Assembly (NCBI GenBank): GCA_028696165.1
Contig: JAQVHQ010000019.1
Location: 1-56,959, forward strand
DNA from: Lachnospiraceae bacterium
Lineage (GTDB): Bacteria; Bacillota; Clostridia; Lachnospirales; Lachnospiraceae
DNA: 56,959 bases
Reading direction: 5' to 3'
The position numbers and the translations under genes were made by a program. Every line of letters begins with the position of its first letter. Position 1 is the stretch's first letter. The notes under the pieces are model-generated. The model saw only the letters and a list, made by a program, of their open reading frames with translations. It was not told the origin of the DNA and ran no database searches. Positions 9,158 to 17,135 of this stretch are shown here, in pieces.

Positions 9158-9324
9158 CCGTTTTATCCCCCTGTTCTTATCTTTGAATAATTATGGAAAT
9201 TATAATACTTTTCGACAGATACGTCAACGTATGAAATTCAGAGGATTTTCATATAATTTATATTAAGGTACCGCCTGCCGTCTCATAAAATATATTTTCA
9301 CTCAATACTGATAGGAGGATTTTG

Positions 9325-9579
9325 ATGAAATGTTCCGAATTGAAACAAAAAGATGTAATTAATATATGTTCCTGCCGAACTCTGGGCGTGGTAGCTGATT
9401 TGGAATTTGACTGCTGTACTGGATGTGTATTATCTCTTATTGTGCCAGGTCCTTCCAGAATCTGCAATCTATTAGGAAGAGATGGAGATTATGTAATTCC
9501 CTGGTCTTGTGTAAAACAAATAGGTGAGGATATTGTACTTGTAGAAATTATGGAAGAAAAATTTTTCCACAAAATATGA
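9325..9579 (+). CDS. YlmC/YmxH-family PRC-barrel protein
   Basis: An 84-residue protein of the YlmC/YmxH family, small PRC-barrel proteins associated with sporulating Firmicutes. It starts MKCSELKQKDVINI and contains the paired cysteines of DCCTGC. The DYVIPWSCVKQIGEDIVLVE end is the typical beta-barrel close. ATG at 9325 is set by AGGAGG at 9313-9318 with 6-nt spacing; a TTG one codon earlier is too close to the ribosome site. It stands alone on the plus strand, divergent from nrdR. The molecular role of the family is not known to me. Confidence 0.85.
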   Translation: MKCSELKQKDVINICSCRTLGVVADLEFDCCTGCVLSLIVPGPSRICNLLGRDGDYVIPWSCVKQIGEDIVLVEIMEEKFFHKI

Positions 9580-9617
9580 CTTGATATGACATTTTTCGAG
9601 ATTTTTTCTCAGATTAA

Positions 9618-9646
9618 TTGATATTATGTGTTTTCAATGATATACT
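9618..9646 (+). promoter_or_regulatory. Sigma-A promoter of the AAA ATPase gene
   Basis: TTGATA (9618-9623), 17-bp spacer, TATACT (9641-9646), 31 nt before the start codon. Strong match to the sigma-A consensus. Confidence 0.7.
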
Positions 9647-9677
9647 GTAAGAAAAATGAACGGGAGGTTTTACTGAT

Positions 9678-10805
9678 ATGTTAATTCAATTCACAGTAGA
9701 AAATTTTGGTTCTTTCAAGAACCCTGGAAGCTTATCTTTCGTAGAATCCCGAATTTCCGAATTTAAAGAGAGTCTGCTTCACAGTCCTTCAGATGCCACC
9801 GGTATTCTGCCTGTTATGATGCTCTATGGGCCTAACGGCGGCGGAAAATCTACTATTTTACGGGCTCTTACGTTTCTGGGTTTAAGTGCTGTCTCTTCGC
9901 TTGAAGAAAACCCTCATTTTTCAGGTGATAAAGAAAGTAAAAAAAAGCCCTCTGCATTTGAGATTATATTCCGCATCAAGGATATGGAATATAATTATCA
10001 GTTGAAAGTATCTCATAAAAAAGTTTTAGAAGAAACTCTATTTTACAGAAATTTATCACAATCTGCTTATGATGTGGTATTTGACAGAGATTCTGAAGGA
10101 ATTTATCTGGATGGTCCTGTAAAACAAGTTGATGTGGCGGCTCTTGAAGATAATATGACAATGCTTGGTTTCTTACATACACAGCATATTTCCACCGAAC
10201 TGGATTCTGCAATCGGATGGCTGCAGAACCTGCATATGAAATCCTGTCAGCAGGTAACTGATGAGCAGCTTTTGGATGTACTAAAGGTATCTGAAAAAAA
10301 GGAGCAATTGCTGACTTACATGAACCAGCTCGGCTATTCTTTAAAAGATATTACGGTTGTCAAAGGAATTCCTTATCTGATCTATGCAAATGGTATGAAA
10401 CTGTCATTTTCCCAGGAAGCTTCCGGCGTATCGATGATTCTGATGATGCTTTCCTGGTATCTATCCAAAGCAGATGATGGTGGGATTTTTATAGCCGACG
10501 ATATCTCAGGTTCGCTTCACCCTGCGCTTTTAGCACAGTTTATCCGATTATTCACTACCCAGAAAGCCACCGGCACAGCACAGCTTATAGCCACGTCAAA
10601 TGATATGCCGACTATGCATAATTCATTTTTGAGGCGTGATGAAATCTGGCTCTGCTCCAAGTCTTTAGATGAAGGTTCTTCTCTCTACACTCTGGCCGAA
10701 TATATTAAAGAAAATGGAGAAAAGGTCCGCAAAGATGAAGTGTATTATAAACAATATCTGGAGGGGCGTTATGATTCCGTTCCGGATATTCAAAACCTTT
10801 CGTGA
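9678..10805 (+). CDS. Stand-alone AAA ATPase (AAA_15/RecF-like)
   Basis: A 375-residue ABC/SMC-type ATPase of the kind annotated as AAA-family ATP-binding protein. The N-terminal strand LIQFTVENFGSFKNPG is typical of the family, Walker A is GPNGGGKST at 51-59, and a late GIFIADDISGSLHP segment is the Walker B plus D-loop. The usual DE pair is DD here. Such ATPases often pair with a nuclease or RloB-like partner in defence systems, but none is adjacent. It has its own promoter and terminator. ATG at 9678 has GGGAGG 10 nt upstream. Function is not known. Confidence 0.8.
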   Translation: MLIQFTVENFGSFKNPGSLSFVESRISEFKESLLHSPSDATGILPVMMLYGPNGGGKSTILRALTFLGLSAVSSLEENPHFSGDKESKKKPSAFEIIFRIKDMEYNYQLKVSHKKVLEETLFYRNLSQSAYDVVFDRDSEGIYLDGPVKQVDVAALEDNMTMLGFLHTQHISTELDSAIGWLQNLHMKSCQQVTDEQLLDVLKVSEKKEQLLTYMNQLGYSLKDITVVKGIPYLIYANGMKLSFSQEASGVSMILMMLSWYLSKADDGGIFIADDISGSLHPALLAQFIRLFTTQKATGTAQLIATSNDMPTMHNSFLRRDEIWLCSKSLDEGSSLYTLAEYIKENGEKVRKDEVYYKQYLEGRYDSVPDIQNLS

Positions 10806-10842
10806 TTTGCAAAAATAAAAACAAACCATTTTTAAACTTATT

Positions 10843-10880
10843 GCGGGACATATAGTCTATTTTCTATATGTCTCGCTTTT
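10843..10880 (+). terminator. Intrinsic terminator of the AAA ATPase gene
   Basis: A 13-bp stem (GCGGGACATATAG with CTATATGTCTCGC, one G-U pair) and an 8-nt loop, followed by TTTT. It lies 37 nt after the stop and separates this gene from the convergent sigG. Confidence 0.85.
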
Positions 10881-10927
10881 AGTTGCTATGCCTGCGCAAA
10901 ATCATATATCTCCCCCGGCTTCGTCGA

Positions 10928-11710
10928 TTATCTGCATTCAAACTGATTTTTCAGACACTTCAGGGCATTTTTTTCCAACCTGCTGACCTGTGCCTGAGAT
11001 ATTCCGATTTCTTCTGCAACTTCCATCTGTGTTTTGCCTTGAAAAAAACGCAAATCTATAATATTTTTTTCACGGTCATTTAATTTATTGACAGCTTCAC
11101 TTAGCGCGATGCTTTCCACCCAGTTTTCTTCTTTATTCTTTTTATCACTAATCTGATCCATAACATACAGGGTATCTCCCCCTTCTGTATAGACAGGTTC
11201 ATACAGGCTCATAGGGCTTTGTATAGCATCCATTGCATATACAATCTCTTCTTTTCCAACCCCGACTTTTTCAGCTATTTCCTCCACAGTTGGTTCTCTT
11301 TGAAATTCTTTCATATATGTTTCTTTCGTATAAATTGCCTTATAAGCCATATCTCTTATTGAACGGCTTACTCTGATTGAGTTGGAATCTCTTAAATATC
11401 TTCGTATCTCACCGATAATCATCGGCACACAATAAGTACTTAGCTGAACACCCAGATTCTGATCGAAATTATCAATTGCCTTAATAAGTCCTATGCAGCC
11501 TATCTGAAACAGGTCATCGGGGTTTTCATCTGCATTGGAAAATCTTTTTATAATGCTAAGTACCAGTCTTAGATTCCCCTGGATGAATCGATCTCTTGCC
11601 TCCGAATCCCCTGATTTTAACTGCTTCATTAATTCTTCCCTCTCCTGTCTGGTTAGCACAGGCAAATTGGATGTATTTACCCCACAGATTTCTACTTTAT
11701 GAAAAGCCAT
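10928..11710 (-). CDS. sigG: Sporulation sigma factor SigG
   Basis: Late forespore RNA polymerase sigma factor, 260 residues, normal length. The N-terminus KVEICGVNTSNLPVL is a signature of sigma-G and its anti-sigma contact. Region 2 is DDLFQIGCIGLIKAIDNFD, region 3 contains EFQREPTVEEIAEKVGVG, and the region 4 helix-turn-helix is TQMEVAEEIGISQAQVSRLE. ATG at 11710 has AGGAGG with 8-nt spacing. In Clostridia sigG usually follows sigE directly; here yqeY and a GGDEF gene lie between. A 7-bp inverted repeat (ACTAGAA/TTCTAGT, 11727-11751) lies just upstream of the ribosome site. Confidence 0.97.
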   Translation of the reverse strand: MAFHKVEICGVNTSNLPVLTRQEREELMKQLKSGDSEARDRFIQGNLRLVLSIIKRFSNADENPDDLFQIGCIGLIKAIDNFDQNLGVQLSTYCVPMIIGEIRRYLRDSNSIRVSRSIRDMAYKAIYTKETYMKEFQREPTVEEIAEKVGVGKEEIVYAMDAIQSPMSLYEPVYTEGGDTLYVMDQISDKKNKEENWVESIALSEAVNKLNDREKNIIDLRFFQGKTQMEVAEEIGISQAQVSRLEKNALKCLKNQFECR

Positions 11711-11828
11711 ATGAATATCCTCCTGGACTAGAATAGATTTTTCTTTCTAGTTTAAGAGTTCTCCATATACCCTTTTGTTATTCCATTATTTAGAATATTT
11801 AATAAAGTTTTACCCCTTGACTTTTTCT

Positions 11829-12386
11829 TCAGTTTCTCTGCATGCGGCGATTGCCAATAGTTTTATAATAGTTGTTTTTTGCCTGGTACATCTTCCGGTC
11901 ACTTTCTGCCATCATCTCATCTATGGCGTAATTCCCTTTTCTATATGATATGCCGTAAGAAATATGATACCCTCTTGTCTGTATGCATTTCTGCACAAAT
12001 TCACATCTTTTATGCGCTTCCTCATAAGTACAGTCCGGAATGATTATCAGGAATTCATCTCCACCCATACGAAAAGTGTTTGTATTGGATAAATACTTTT
12101 TCAGCATCTGTGCTATGTACCTAAGCATCTTATCACCTGCTGCATGTCCATTCTGATTATTGTATTCATGAAGTCCATCCACATCCACAAAGATGCATAC
12201 CAGCGAAATATAATGCCTGCGGTTCCATATATATTTGTTTTTTTCATAGCAGTTTCGATTTGCAATTCCTGTTACTATATCTTTGGTATCATTGTTCTTT
12301 TCTCGCAACTGTGTTTGCATTCTGCTTAGAACAAAGTAACTTCCTGCCAGATACCCTGTTAGGAATAATATAGAATTTTTTTTCAT
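11829..12386 (-). CDS. Small membrane-anchored GGDEF protein
   Basis: A 185-residue protein with one N-terminal hydrophobic segment (about residues 5-21) and a single GGDEF domain. The active-site motif RMGGDEF is intact at 108-112, and the substrate region DVDGLHEYNNQNGHAAGD is typical, so diguanylate cyclase activity is plausible. An upstream RxxD inhibitory site is not present. No sensory domain exists beyond the anchor. I choose ATG at 12386 (AAAGGG 8 nt upstream). Longer starts at 12404 and 12464 lack ribosome sites, and the latter lies inside the yqeY terminator. It sits between yqeY and sigG. Confidence 0.82.
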   Translation of the reverse strand: MKKNSILFLTGYLAGSYFVLSRMQTQLREKNNDTKDIVTGIANRNCYEKNKYIWNRRHYISLVCIFVDVDGLHEYNNQNGHAAGDKMLRYIAQMLKKYLSNTNTFRMGGDEFLIIIPDCTYEEAHKRCEFVQKCIQTRGYHISYGISYRKGNYAIDEMMAESDRKMYQAKNNYYKTIGNRRMQRN

Positions 12387-12406
12387 ATTCTTACCCTTTG
12401 CCATAT

Positions 12407-12451
12407 AAGAAAAGCGATTCAAGGTATCGATTACCTTAAACCGCTTTTCTT
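12407..12451 (-). terminator. Strong terminator after yqeY
   Basis: Two 20-nt arms (12407-12426 and 12432-12451) pair fully, with two G-U pairs and a 5-nt loop. On the minus strand the second arm ends CGCTTTTCTT. It starts 19 nt after the yqeY stop. It decides against a GTG start for the GGDEF gene at 12464. Confidence 0.85.
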
Positions 12452-12469
12452 TTGCTGTTTCCACACATT

Positions 12470-12916
12470 TTACTTCATCAAACTTCCAAGAATCTGATTT
12501 ACAAGCTTACCATCTGCCTTTCCTTTGACTCTTGGCATAAGTTCTTTCATGATTTTTCCTTTATCTTTACCCGTCGGGTTTTCAATGCCAAGCGCAGCCA
12601 GCACAGCTTTAATCTCTGCGCCAATGGCTTCTTCATCCATCATCTTAGGAGCGAATTCTTCATACACGGTAATTCTGTTTTTACATTCTTCCTGGATGTC
12701 TGTGCGATCTTGTGGTGTCAGTTCCAGTGTTTCTTTTGTCTGTTTGATTTCTTTTAATATTACTTCATTTTCTTCTGTTTCTGTCAAGTCTTCCCGCTTA
12801 TCAATTGCCTTATTCTTCAGTGCGGATAACAGCATAGAAAGAGAATCTTTTCTTTCCTTCTCTCCTGCTTTCATGGCAGCAACCATAGCACTTCTTACTT
12901 CATCAATCTTACTCAT
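12470..12916 (-). CDS. yqeY: GatB/YqeY domain protein
   Basis: A 148-residue helical protein homologous to the C-terminal tRNA-binding tail of GatB. The start MSKIDEVRSAMVAAMKAGEKE is typical, and the C-terminal domain has the NPTGKDKGKIMKELMPRVKGKADG pattern in two pieces (NPTGKDKGKIMK, LMPRVKGKADGKLV). It is widespread in Firmicutes; a role in tRNA-linked amidation has been proposed but not proved. ATG at 12916 follows GAGG by 8 nt. It has its own promoter (12989-13017) and terminator, so it is independent of sigE. Confidence 0.93.
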   Translation of the reverse strand: MSKIDEVRSAMVAAMKAGEKERKDSLSMLLSALKNKAIDKREDLTETEENEVILKEIKQTKETLELTPQDRTDIQEECKNRITVYEEFAPKMMDEEAIGAEIKAVLAALGIENPTGKDKGKIMKELMPRVKGKADGKLVNQILGSLMK

Positions 12917-12988
12917 TCTTTTGCCTCTTTCCTGTTTATTTCTGGAAGACAACATCCATTTCTGGTATCGCTGTCTGTTCTATTCTTT

Positions 12989-13017
12989 AGTATAGCAAGC
13001 TAAACAGGCTCTTTCAA
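12989..13017 (-). promoter_or_regulatory. Sigma-A promoter of yqeY
   Basis: Minus strand: TTGAAA (13012-13017), 17-bp spacer, TATACT (12989-12994), just after the sigE stop. Confidence 0.7.
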
Positions 13018-13022
13018 GGCTT

Positions 13023-13766
13023 TTATTCATATCGAACAATTTCTTTTTTCAATCTTCCCATGATTTTTTTCTCTAATCTGGATATATAGGACTGAGAGAT
13101 ACCCAGTATATCTGCAACTTCTTTCTGTGTCTTTTCTTTCCCATCTCTTGCGTTTAGTCCGAATCGCATGCATATAATAGTTCTTTCTCTGGGAGTAAGC
13201 TTCTGAATGGCTTTTCCCAATAGACTGCGCTCTACTTCATGTTCTAAATCCCTGTATATGACATCTTCCTCCGTTCCCAGAATATCGGATAATAAAAGTT
13301 CATTACCGTCCCAGTCCACGTTTAAAGGCTCATCTATGGATACTTCCATGCGGGTCTTACTATTTCTTCGCAGATACATTAATATCTCATTTTCGATGCA
13401 TCGGGATGCATAGGTTGCAAGCTTTATCTTCTTGACCGGATTAAATGTGTTAATTGCTTTAATCAGTCCTATTGTTCCTATAGATATTAAATCCTCCACA
13501 CCCACACCTGTATTATCAAACTTCTTGGCTATATATACCACCAAACGCAGATTGTGTTCAATCAGGGTGGCTCTTGCCTCCTGATTTTTGTCACATATCA
13601 ACTGTTGAATTGTCTCTTCTTCCCGCACACTGTCAAGCGGTGCCGGAAGTATATCACTGCCTCCTATATAATGAATCTCTGTCTGACCTTTTGTCAGCGC
13701 CATGTGTGATATACGCGATATCATCCTGAAATAAATCGGACTGGTCATTACCCCTCTTACACTCAT
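13023..13766 (-). CDS. sigE: Sporulation sigma factor SigE (pro-sigma-E)
   Basis: Mother-cell sigma factor made as an inactive precursor, 247 residues. About 28 N-terminal residues form the pro-sequence ahead of the conserved [15 protein letters not shown], the region next to which SpoIIGA cleaves. Region 2 is [19 protein letters not shown], with [16 protein letters not shown], and the region 4 helix-turn-helix is [23 protein letters not shown] at 13766 is 8 nt from AGGAGG; a TTG two codons earlier is too close. spoIIGA ends 12 nt upstream, giving the classical protease-substrate gene pair. Confidence 0.97.
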   Translation of the reverse strand: MSVRGVMTSPIYFRMISRISHMALTKGQTEIHYIGGSDILPAPLDSVREEETIQQLICDKNQEARATLIEHNLRLVVYIAKKFDNTGVGVEDLISIGTIGLIKAINTFNPVKKIKLATYASRCIENEILMYLRRNSKTRMEVSIDEPLNVDWDGNELLLSDILGTEEDVIYRDLEHEVERSLLGKAIQKLTPRERTIICMRFGLNARDGKEKTQKEVADILGISQSYISRLEKKIMGRLKKEIVRYE

Positions 13767-13778
13767 CTGCAACTCCTC

Positions 13779-14579
13779 CTATTCGTCTATCAGACCTGGT
13801 GTTAAAATCATCCGGTAGCTTCCATTTCTGGAAAGAGGCTGCTTTACAATTCCTATTAATGGATTAAGAACTTTCCTGTTATATGATTCCCGCTCGATTT
13901 CCATATAATCTCCCCGAATCATCAGCAGCATTCCCTGTTCCTGCCCAATTGAGCGATATGTTATGTACCTTGGGCAGGCCTGCTCTATTATCGTATTATA
14001 GGATTCTTTAAAAAGCTGTAAAAAGACTTGCTCCTCTATAAGCGAAACTCCTTTTCCGGTAAACGGATCCTGTAACCTGTTCCCTGTATCATACAAAGCA
14101 TTCATCTGTACTTTTCTGTCTTTTACACAGAGACACACCGGATAGATATACGTTTTCTTACAGAGCATGCATTCATATATTTTTATTCCCACGGTGAGTA
14201 AAATATAACTGCAGCTGCTCACAATCATAAACGTATACTGTGTATACCGATACAGAAGACGCATGATACCACCAAGCAGGAATGTGGATATATATAAGCA
14301 CCCCACAGCTTTGCATAAAGCACGTTTCCCTCTGATTCTGCATCCAAATCTTATCATTAATGTATTAATTACTGCGTAAGCTAACAGAAATCTAATAAAA
14401 GGATAGGGAACAGGCAATAGCACACATACACTAATAGATGCTGCACCTGTCAAACTTCCAACCAGACTGCGAATAAAACCGGCAGACCCGTGCATCAGCC
14501 GGTTTACAATTCTAAGCAATATAAAATCCATATACATATTCCAAAGGAAAAATATATCCAGGTAAATTACTTTATGCAC
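13779..14579 (-). CDS. spoIIGA: Sigma-E processing peptidase SpoIIGA
   Basis: Membrane aspartic protease that cleaves pro-sigma-E in the sporangium, 266 residues. The N-terminal half has about five hydrophobic segments starting VIYLDIFFLWNMYMDF. The C-terminal half holds the catalytic Asp164 in ALYDTGNRLQDP, a DTGN motif as in pepsin-like proteases. GTG at 14579 is the start because AGGAG lies 6 nt upstream and the conserved N-terminus begins there; a TTG 14 codons upstream has no ribosome site. It is cotranscribed with sigE. Confidence 0.94.
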   Translation of the reverse strand: MHKVIYLDIFFLWNMYMDFILLRIVNRLMHGSAGFIRSLVGSLTGAASISVCVLLPVPYPFIRFLLAYAVINTLMIRFGCRIRGKRALCKAVGCLYISTFLLGGIMRLLYRYTQYTFMIVSSCSYILLTVGIKIYECMLCKKTYIYPVCLCVKDRKVQMNALYDTGNRLQDPFTGKGVSLIEEQVFLQLFKESYNTIIEQACPRYITYRSIGQEQGMLLMIRGDYMEIERESYNRKVLNPLIGIVKQPLSRNGSYRMILTPGLIDE

Positions 14580-14620
14580 TGGCAACTCCTTTATATTTTT
14601 ATCTGCTTTTAGCTTAAGCA

Positions 14621-14692
14621 AGTATTATCTTATATCAATCCATATGCAAAATTTGTCAAAATGAGAAGGTCATTTTGGTGAAATGCTCGACA
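14621..14692 (-). promoter_or_regulatory. spoIIGA promoter with Spo0A-like boxes
   Basis: A perfect TTGACA lies at 14654-14659 on the minus strand, but no good -10 lies 17 bp away. The best hexamers are TATAAG at 19 bp and GATAAT at 24 bp. TTTGTCAAA (plus strand, 14652-14660) overlaps the -35, and TGTCGAG (minus, 14686-14692) lies upstream; both resemble the 0A box TTTGTCGAA. The B. subtilis spoIIG promoter is known for the same layout: 0A boxes over a -35 with an over-long spacer. Confidence 0.6.
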
Positions 14693-14723
14693 TGCTGTGA
14701 CTAAAAATATTATTTTTCGGCAT

Positions 14724-14746
14724 AAAAAAAGCCCCCAAAAGGAGCC
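14724..14746 (-). terminator. Second terminator downstream of ftsZ
   Basis: On the minus strand, GCTCC pairs with GGGGC around TTTTG and is followed by seven T (14724-14730). It stands in tandem with the terminator at 14807-14844. Confidence 0.7.
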
Positions 14747-14806
14747 ATATAATATTGAAACATAACGCAAATTATATTTTCCAAACTATTCTTCTATTTA
14801 TAAAAG

Positions 14807-14844
14807 CAAAAAAACTGACTAAGCATCCTCAGTCAGTTTTTTTG
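14807..14844 (-). terminator. Intrinsic terminator of ftsZ
   Basis: A 10-bp stem (ACTGACTGAG with CTTAGTCAGT, one G-U pair, loop GATG) followed by seven T, starting about 37 nt after the ftsZ stop. It ends the dcw cluster and insulates spoIIGA. Confidence 0.88.
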
Positions 14845-14880
14845 CATTCATATTATTTAAAGTTGTAGAATTCCAAAAAA

Positions 14881-16098
14881 TTATTTACGATTTCTCAAAA
14901 AATCAGGAATCTGAATATCCTTCTTTGGCACATTGCTTGAAGTTGGAGCTGGAGCTGGTGTCAGGTTCGGCATCTGCAGTGTAGGCATCGTAAAGCTTGG
15001 TGTTGAAGCTGCCTGCTGCTGTGGCTGTGAATAAGTTGACTGTGCGTAGGTCTGCTGTGGAGCAGATGCTGTATTCACACTGCGGTTAGGAACAACATTA
15101 GAAGCCTTATTCAGGCCCATAATTCCGCTTGTATTACTTCTTGCATTCACATCCTCTAATCCAGTTGCAATAACAGTGATTTTAGCTGCATCTACATCAC
15201 GGTCATCATACATAGCACCAAAGATAATATTAGCATCATCTCCTGCTAATTCCTGTACATAACTTGCTGCATCATTTGCATCCATCAGAGAAATATCTCC
15301 GGAAATATTAATAATAACATGAGATGCACCAGCAATAGTGGTCTCTAATAATGGACTGGATACAGCCTGCTGAACAGCTTCTAACGCTTTGTCATCACCC
15401 TTAGCTTCTCCAATACCAATATGTGCAATACCTTTATCAATCATAACAGTCTGAACATCTGCGAAGTCCAGGTTAATCAATGCAGGTAAATTAATCAAAT
15501 CTGTGATACCCTGAACAGCCTGCTGTAATACTTCATCAGCTTTCTTCAAAGCTTCCGGCATAGTTGTACGACGATCTACGATTTCCAATAATTTATCATT
15601 AGGAATTACAATTAAAGTATCAACATTCTCTTTTAAACGTTCAATACCTGCTAATGCATTATTCATACGGGTTTTTGCTTCAAAACGGAAAGGTTTGGTA
15701 ACTACACCAACCGTTAAAATTCCCATCTCTTTAGCGATTCCAGCAACTACCGGAGCTGCACCAGTACCGGTTCCACCACCCATACCGCAGGTAACGAATA
15801 CCATATCAGCGCCATCAACTAAAGCTTTAATCTCTTCTGCACTTTCTTCTGCTGCCTTTTCACCGATTTCCGGCTGTGCGCCAGCACCTAATCCTTTAGT
15901 AATTTTCTCACCAATCTGAAGAACAGTTGGTGCTTTACATAAAGTAAGAGCCTGTTTATCAGTATTTACACCAACAAACTCTACTCCTCCTATTGTCTCT
16001 TCTACCATTCGGTTTACTGCATTATTGCCAGCTCCACCTACACCAATCACTATAATTTTTGCAGATGACTCTGCCTCATTTGTCATAATCTCTAACAA
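14881..16098 (-). CDS. ftsZ: Cell division protein FtsZ
   Basis: Tubulin-like GTPase that forms the Z ring, 405 residues. The tubulin signature GGGTGTG is at 107-113, the N-terminal nucleotide loop is [13 protein letters not shown] at about 19-31, and the T7 loop is [12 protein letters not shown] Gln/Pro/Ser/Thr-rich linker follows residue 320. The C-terminal peptide [12 protein letters not shown] is the docking tail for FtsA/SepF/ZipA-like partners. The TTG at 16098 is the probable start (AGGAGG 8 nt upstream); the ATG four codons later is too far from it. It has its own promoter besides read-through from ftsQ. Confidence 0.98.
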   Translation of the reverse strand: MLEIMTNEAESSAKIIVIGVGGAGNNAVNRMVEETIGGVEFVGVNTDKQALTLCKAPTVLQIGEKITKGLGAGAQPEIGEKAAEESAEEIKALVDGADMVFVTCGMGGGTGTGAAPVVAGIAKEMGILTVGVVTKPFRFEAKTRMNNALAGIERLKENVDTLIVIPNDKLLEIVDRRTTMPEALKKADEVLQQAVQGITDLINLPALINLDFADVQTVMIDKGIAHIGIGEAKGDDKALEAVQQAVSSPLLETTIAGASHVIINISGDISLMDANDAASYVQELAGDDANIIFGAMYDDRDVDAAKITVIATGLEDVNARSNTSGIMGLNKASNVVPNRSVNTASAPQQTYAQSTYSQPQQQAASTPSFTMPTLQMPNLTPAPAPTSSNVPKKDIQIPDFLRNRK

Positions 16099-16184
16099 GG
16101 GTACTTCCTCCTTCTACTCTCTGCTTCATAATAAAATCTATTTATAAAAATCCAATAATTAAGATTTTTCTTGCATATAGATAT

Positions 16185-16213
16185 ATAATAAGGTCTTTTC
16201 ATGAATTAATCAA
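16185..16213 (-). promoter_or_regulatory. Sigma-A promoter of ftsZ
   Basis: Minus strand: TTGATT (16208-16213), 17-bp spacer, TATTAT (16185-16190), leaving a leader of about 80 nt before ftsZ. Confidence 0.6.
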
Positions 16214-16250
16214 CACATTTTTTCAAAATTCACAGTTTTTTAATATCTGT

Positions 16251-17123
16251 TTATTGTGTTGCAACACTTTCTTCTGTGTCAGTTTCTGCAGTTTCTTCGG
16301 CATTGTCTGCTCCATTTTCCTCTTCGCTATCTGTCATGTTTCCCTGGCTGTCCTCTTCTGCGGCGTTTGTCCCATTTTCCTGTGTAGCCTCCGGGTTAGC
16401 TGCCTGAGTGTCATCCTGGGTAATTTCTTCTGCCACACTCTTTTCGAAGATAATATTTTCAGTACCTTTTTCATAGTCTTCTAAATGTAAAATACCCTCC
16501 ATGCCATCTAACTGCGGCAATATGGCAGATGCACGATTCATCTTTTCTTCTAAAAGATAATCTTCACCCAGCATAACTTCAACCTGTCCATAATATAATG
16601 AAATATTATTCTTGGCATCAAACACAATGCGGTCTGGAATATCTCCAAGTTTCATCAGGATACGGTCTAACACAGCAACCGTGTCAAACATATCCGCATT
16701 TTCAATCTTTAATTTTTGCCCGATACACACAGACTGTACCGTAAGCCCTTCCACATAGGGAAGACTATCCACCGATGCAGCATCTTCTCCGGTTTCTGTA
16801 TCTGCACTTTCCTGAGTCTTTTCAGCTGTTTTATCTTCTGTGCTTTCTGATTCCTGGTTCTCTAATACTTTCTGGTAAACTTCTGTTTTTGTTACGATTC
16901 CAGATTTGTCAAAATATACAAGACAATCCAGATATTTTATACATCCAACGCTGGTATCATCCACGACTTTCTCTGCAGCACTTCCTGAAGAAGGAGCCAG
17001 ATAGTTTTTATATGCATACCAGCCAAAACAAACAATTACTATGGCTAATACAACAAGAATTCCTATTCGCAGCCAGCGTCCGGGATCTCGTTCATATTCT
17101 TGCGTTCTCTCTTCATTTTTCAT
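16251..17123 (-). CDS. ftsQ: FtsQ/DivIB-like division protein without a POTRA domain
   Basis: Single-pass divisome protein, 290 residues, encoded at the expected place between murA and ftsZ. A cytoplasmic head (1-18), a membrane segment (about 19-39) and then directly a DivIB-like beta-domain (CLVYFDKSGIVTKTE ... SLPYVEGLTVQSVCIGQKL) are seen. The roughly 70-residue POTRA domain usually found between membrane and beta-domain is missing. An acidic Glu/Asp/Thr-rich insert (about 88-117) and a long acidic tail (from about 230) are unusual. ATG at 17123 has AGGT 7 nt upstream and follows murA by 12 nt. Confidence 0.72.
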   Translation of the reverse strand: MKNEERTQEYERDPGRWLRIGILVVLAIVIVCFGWYAYKNYLAPSSGSAAEKVVDDTSVGCIKYLDCLVYFDKSGIVTKTEVYQKVLENQESESTEDKTAEKTQESADTETGEDAASVDSLPYVEGLTVQSVCIGQKLKIENADMFDTVAVLDRILMKLGDIPDRIVFDAKNNISLYYGQVEVMLGEDYLLEEKMNRASAILPQLDGMEGILHLEDYEKGTENIIFEKSVAEEITQDDTQAANPEATQENGTNAAEEDSQGNMTDSEEENGADNAEETAETDTEESVATQ

Positions 17124-17135
17124 ATATTTACCTGT

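Noticed and set aside
12387-12464. N-terminal extension of the GGDEF protein from GTG at 12464
   Set aside because: The region is a 20-bp-stem terminator of yqeY and there is no ribosome site; ATG at 12386 has AAAGGG at good distance.
12525-12995. 156-codon plus-strand frame opposite yqeY
   Set aside because: Antisense shadow with Ser/Leu-rich low-complexity peptide, no ribosome site and no family pattern; yqeY on the minus strand is clear.
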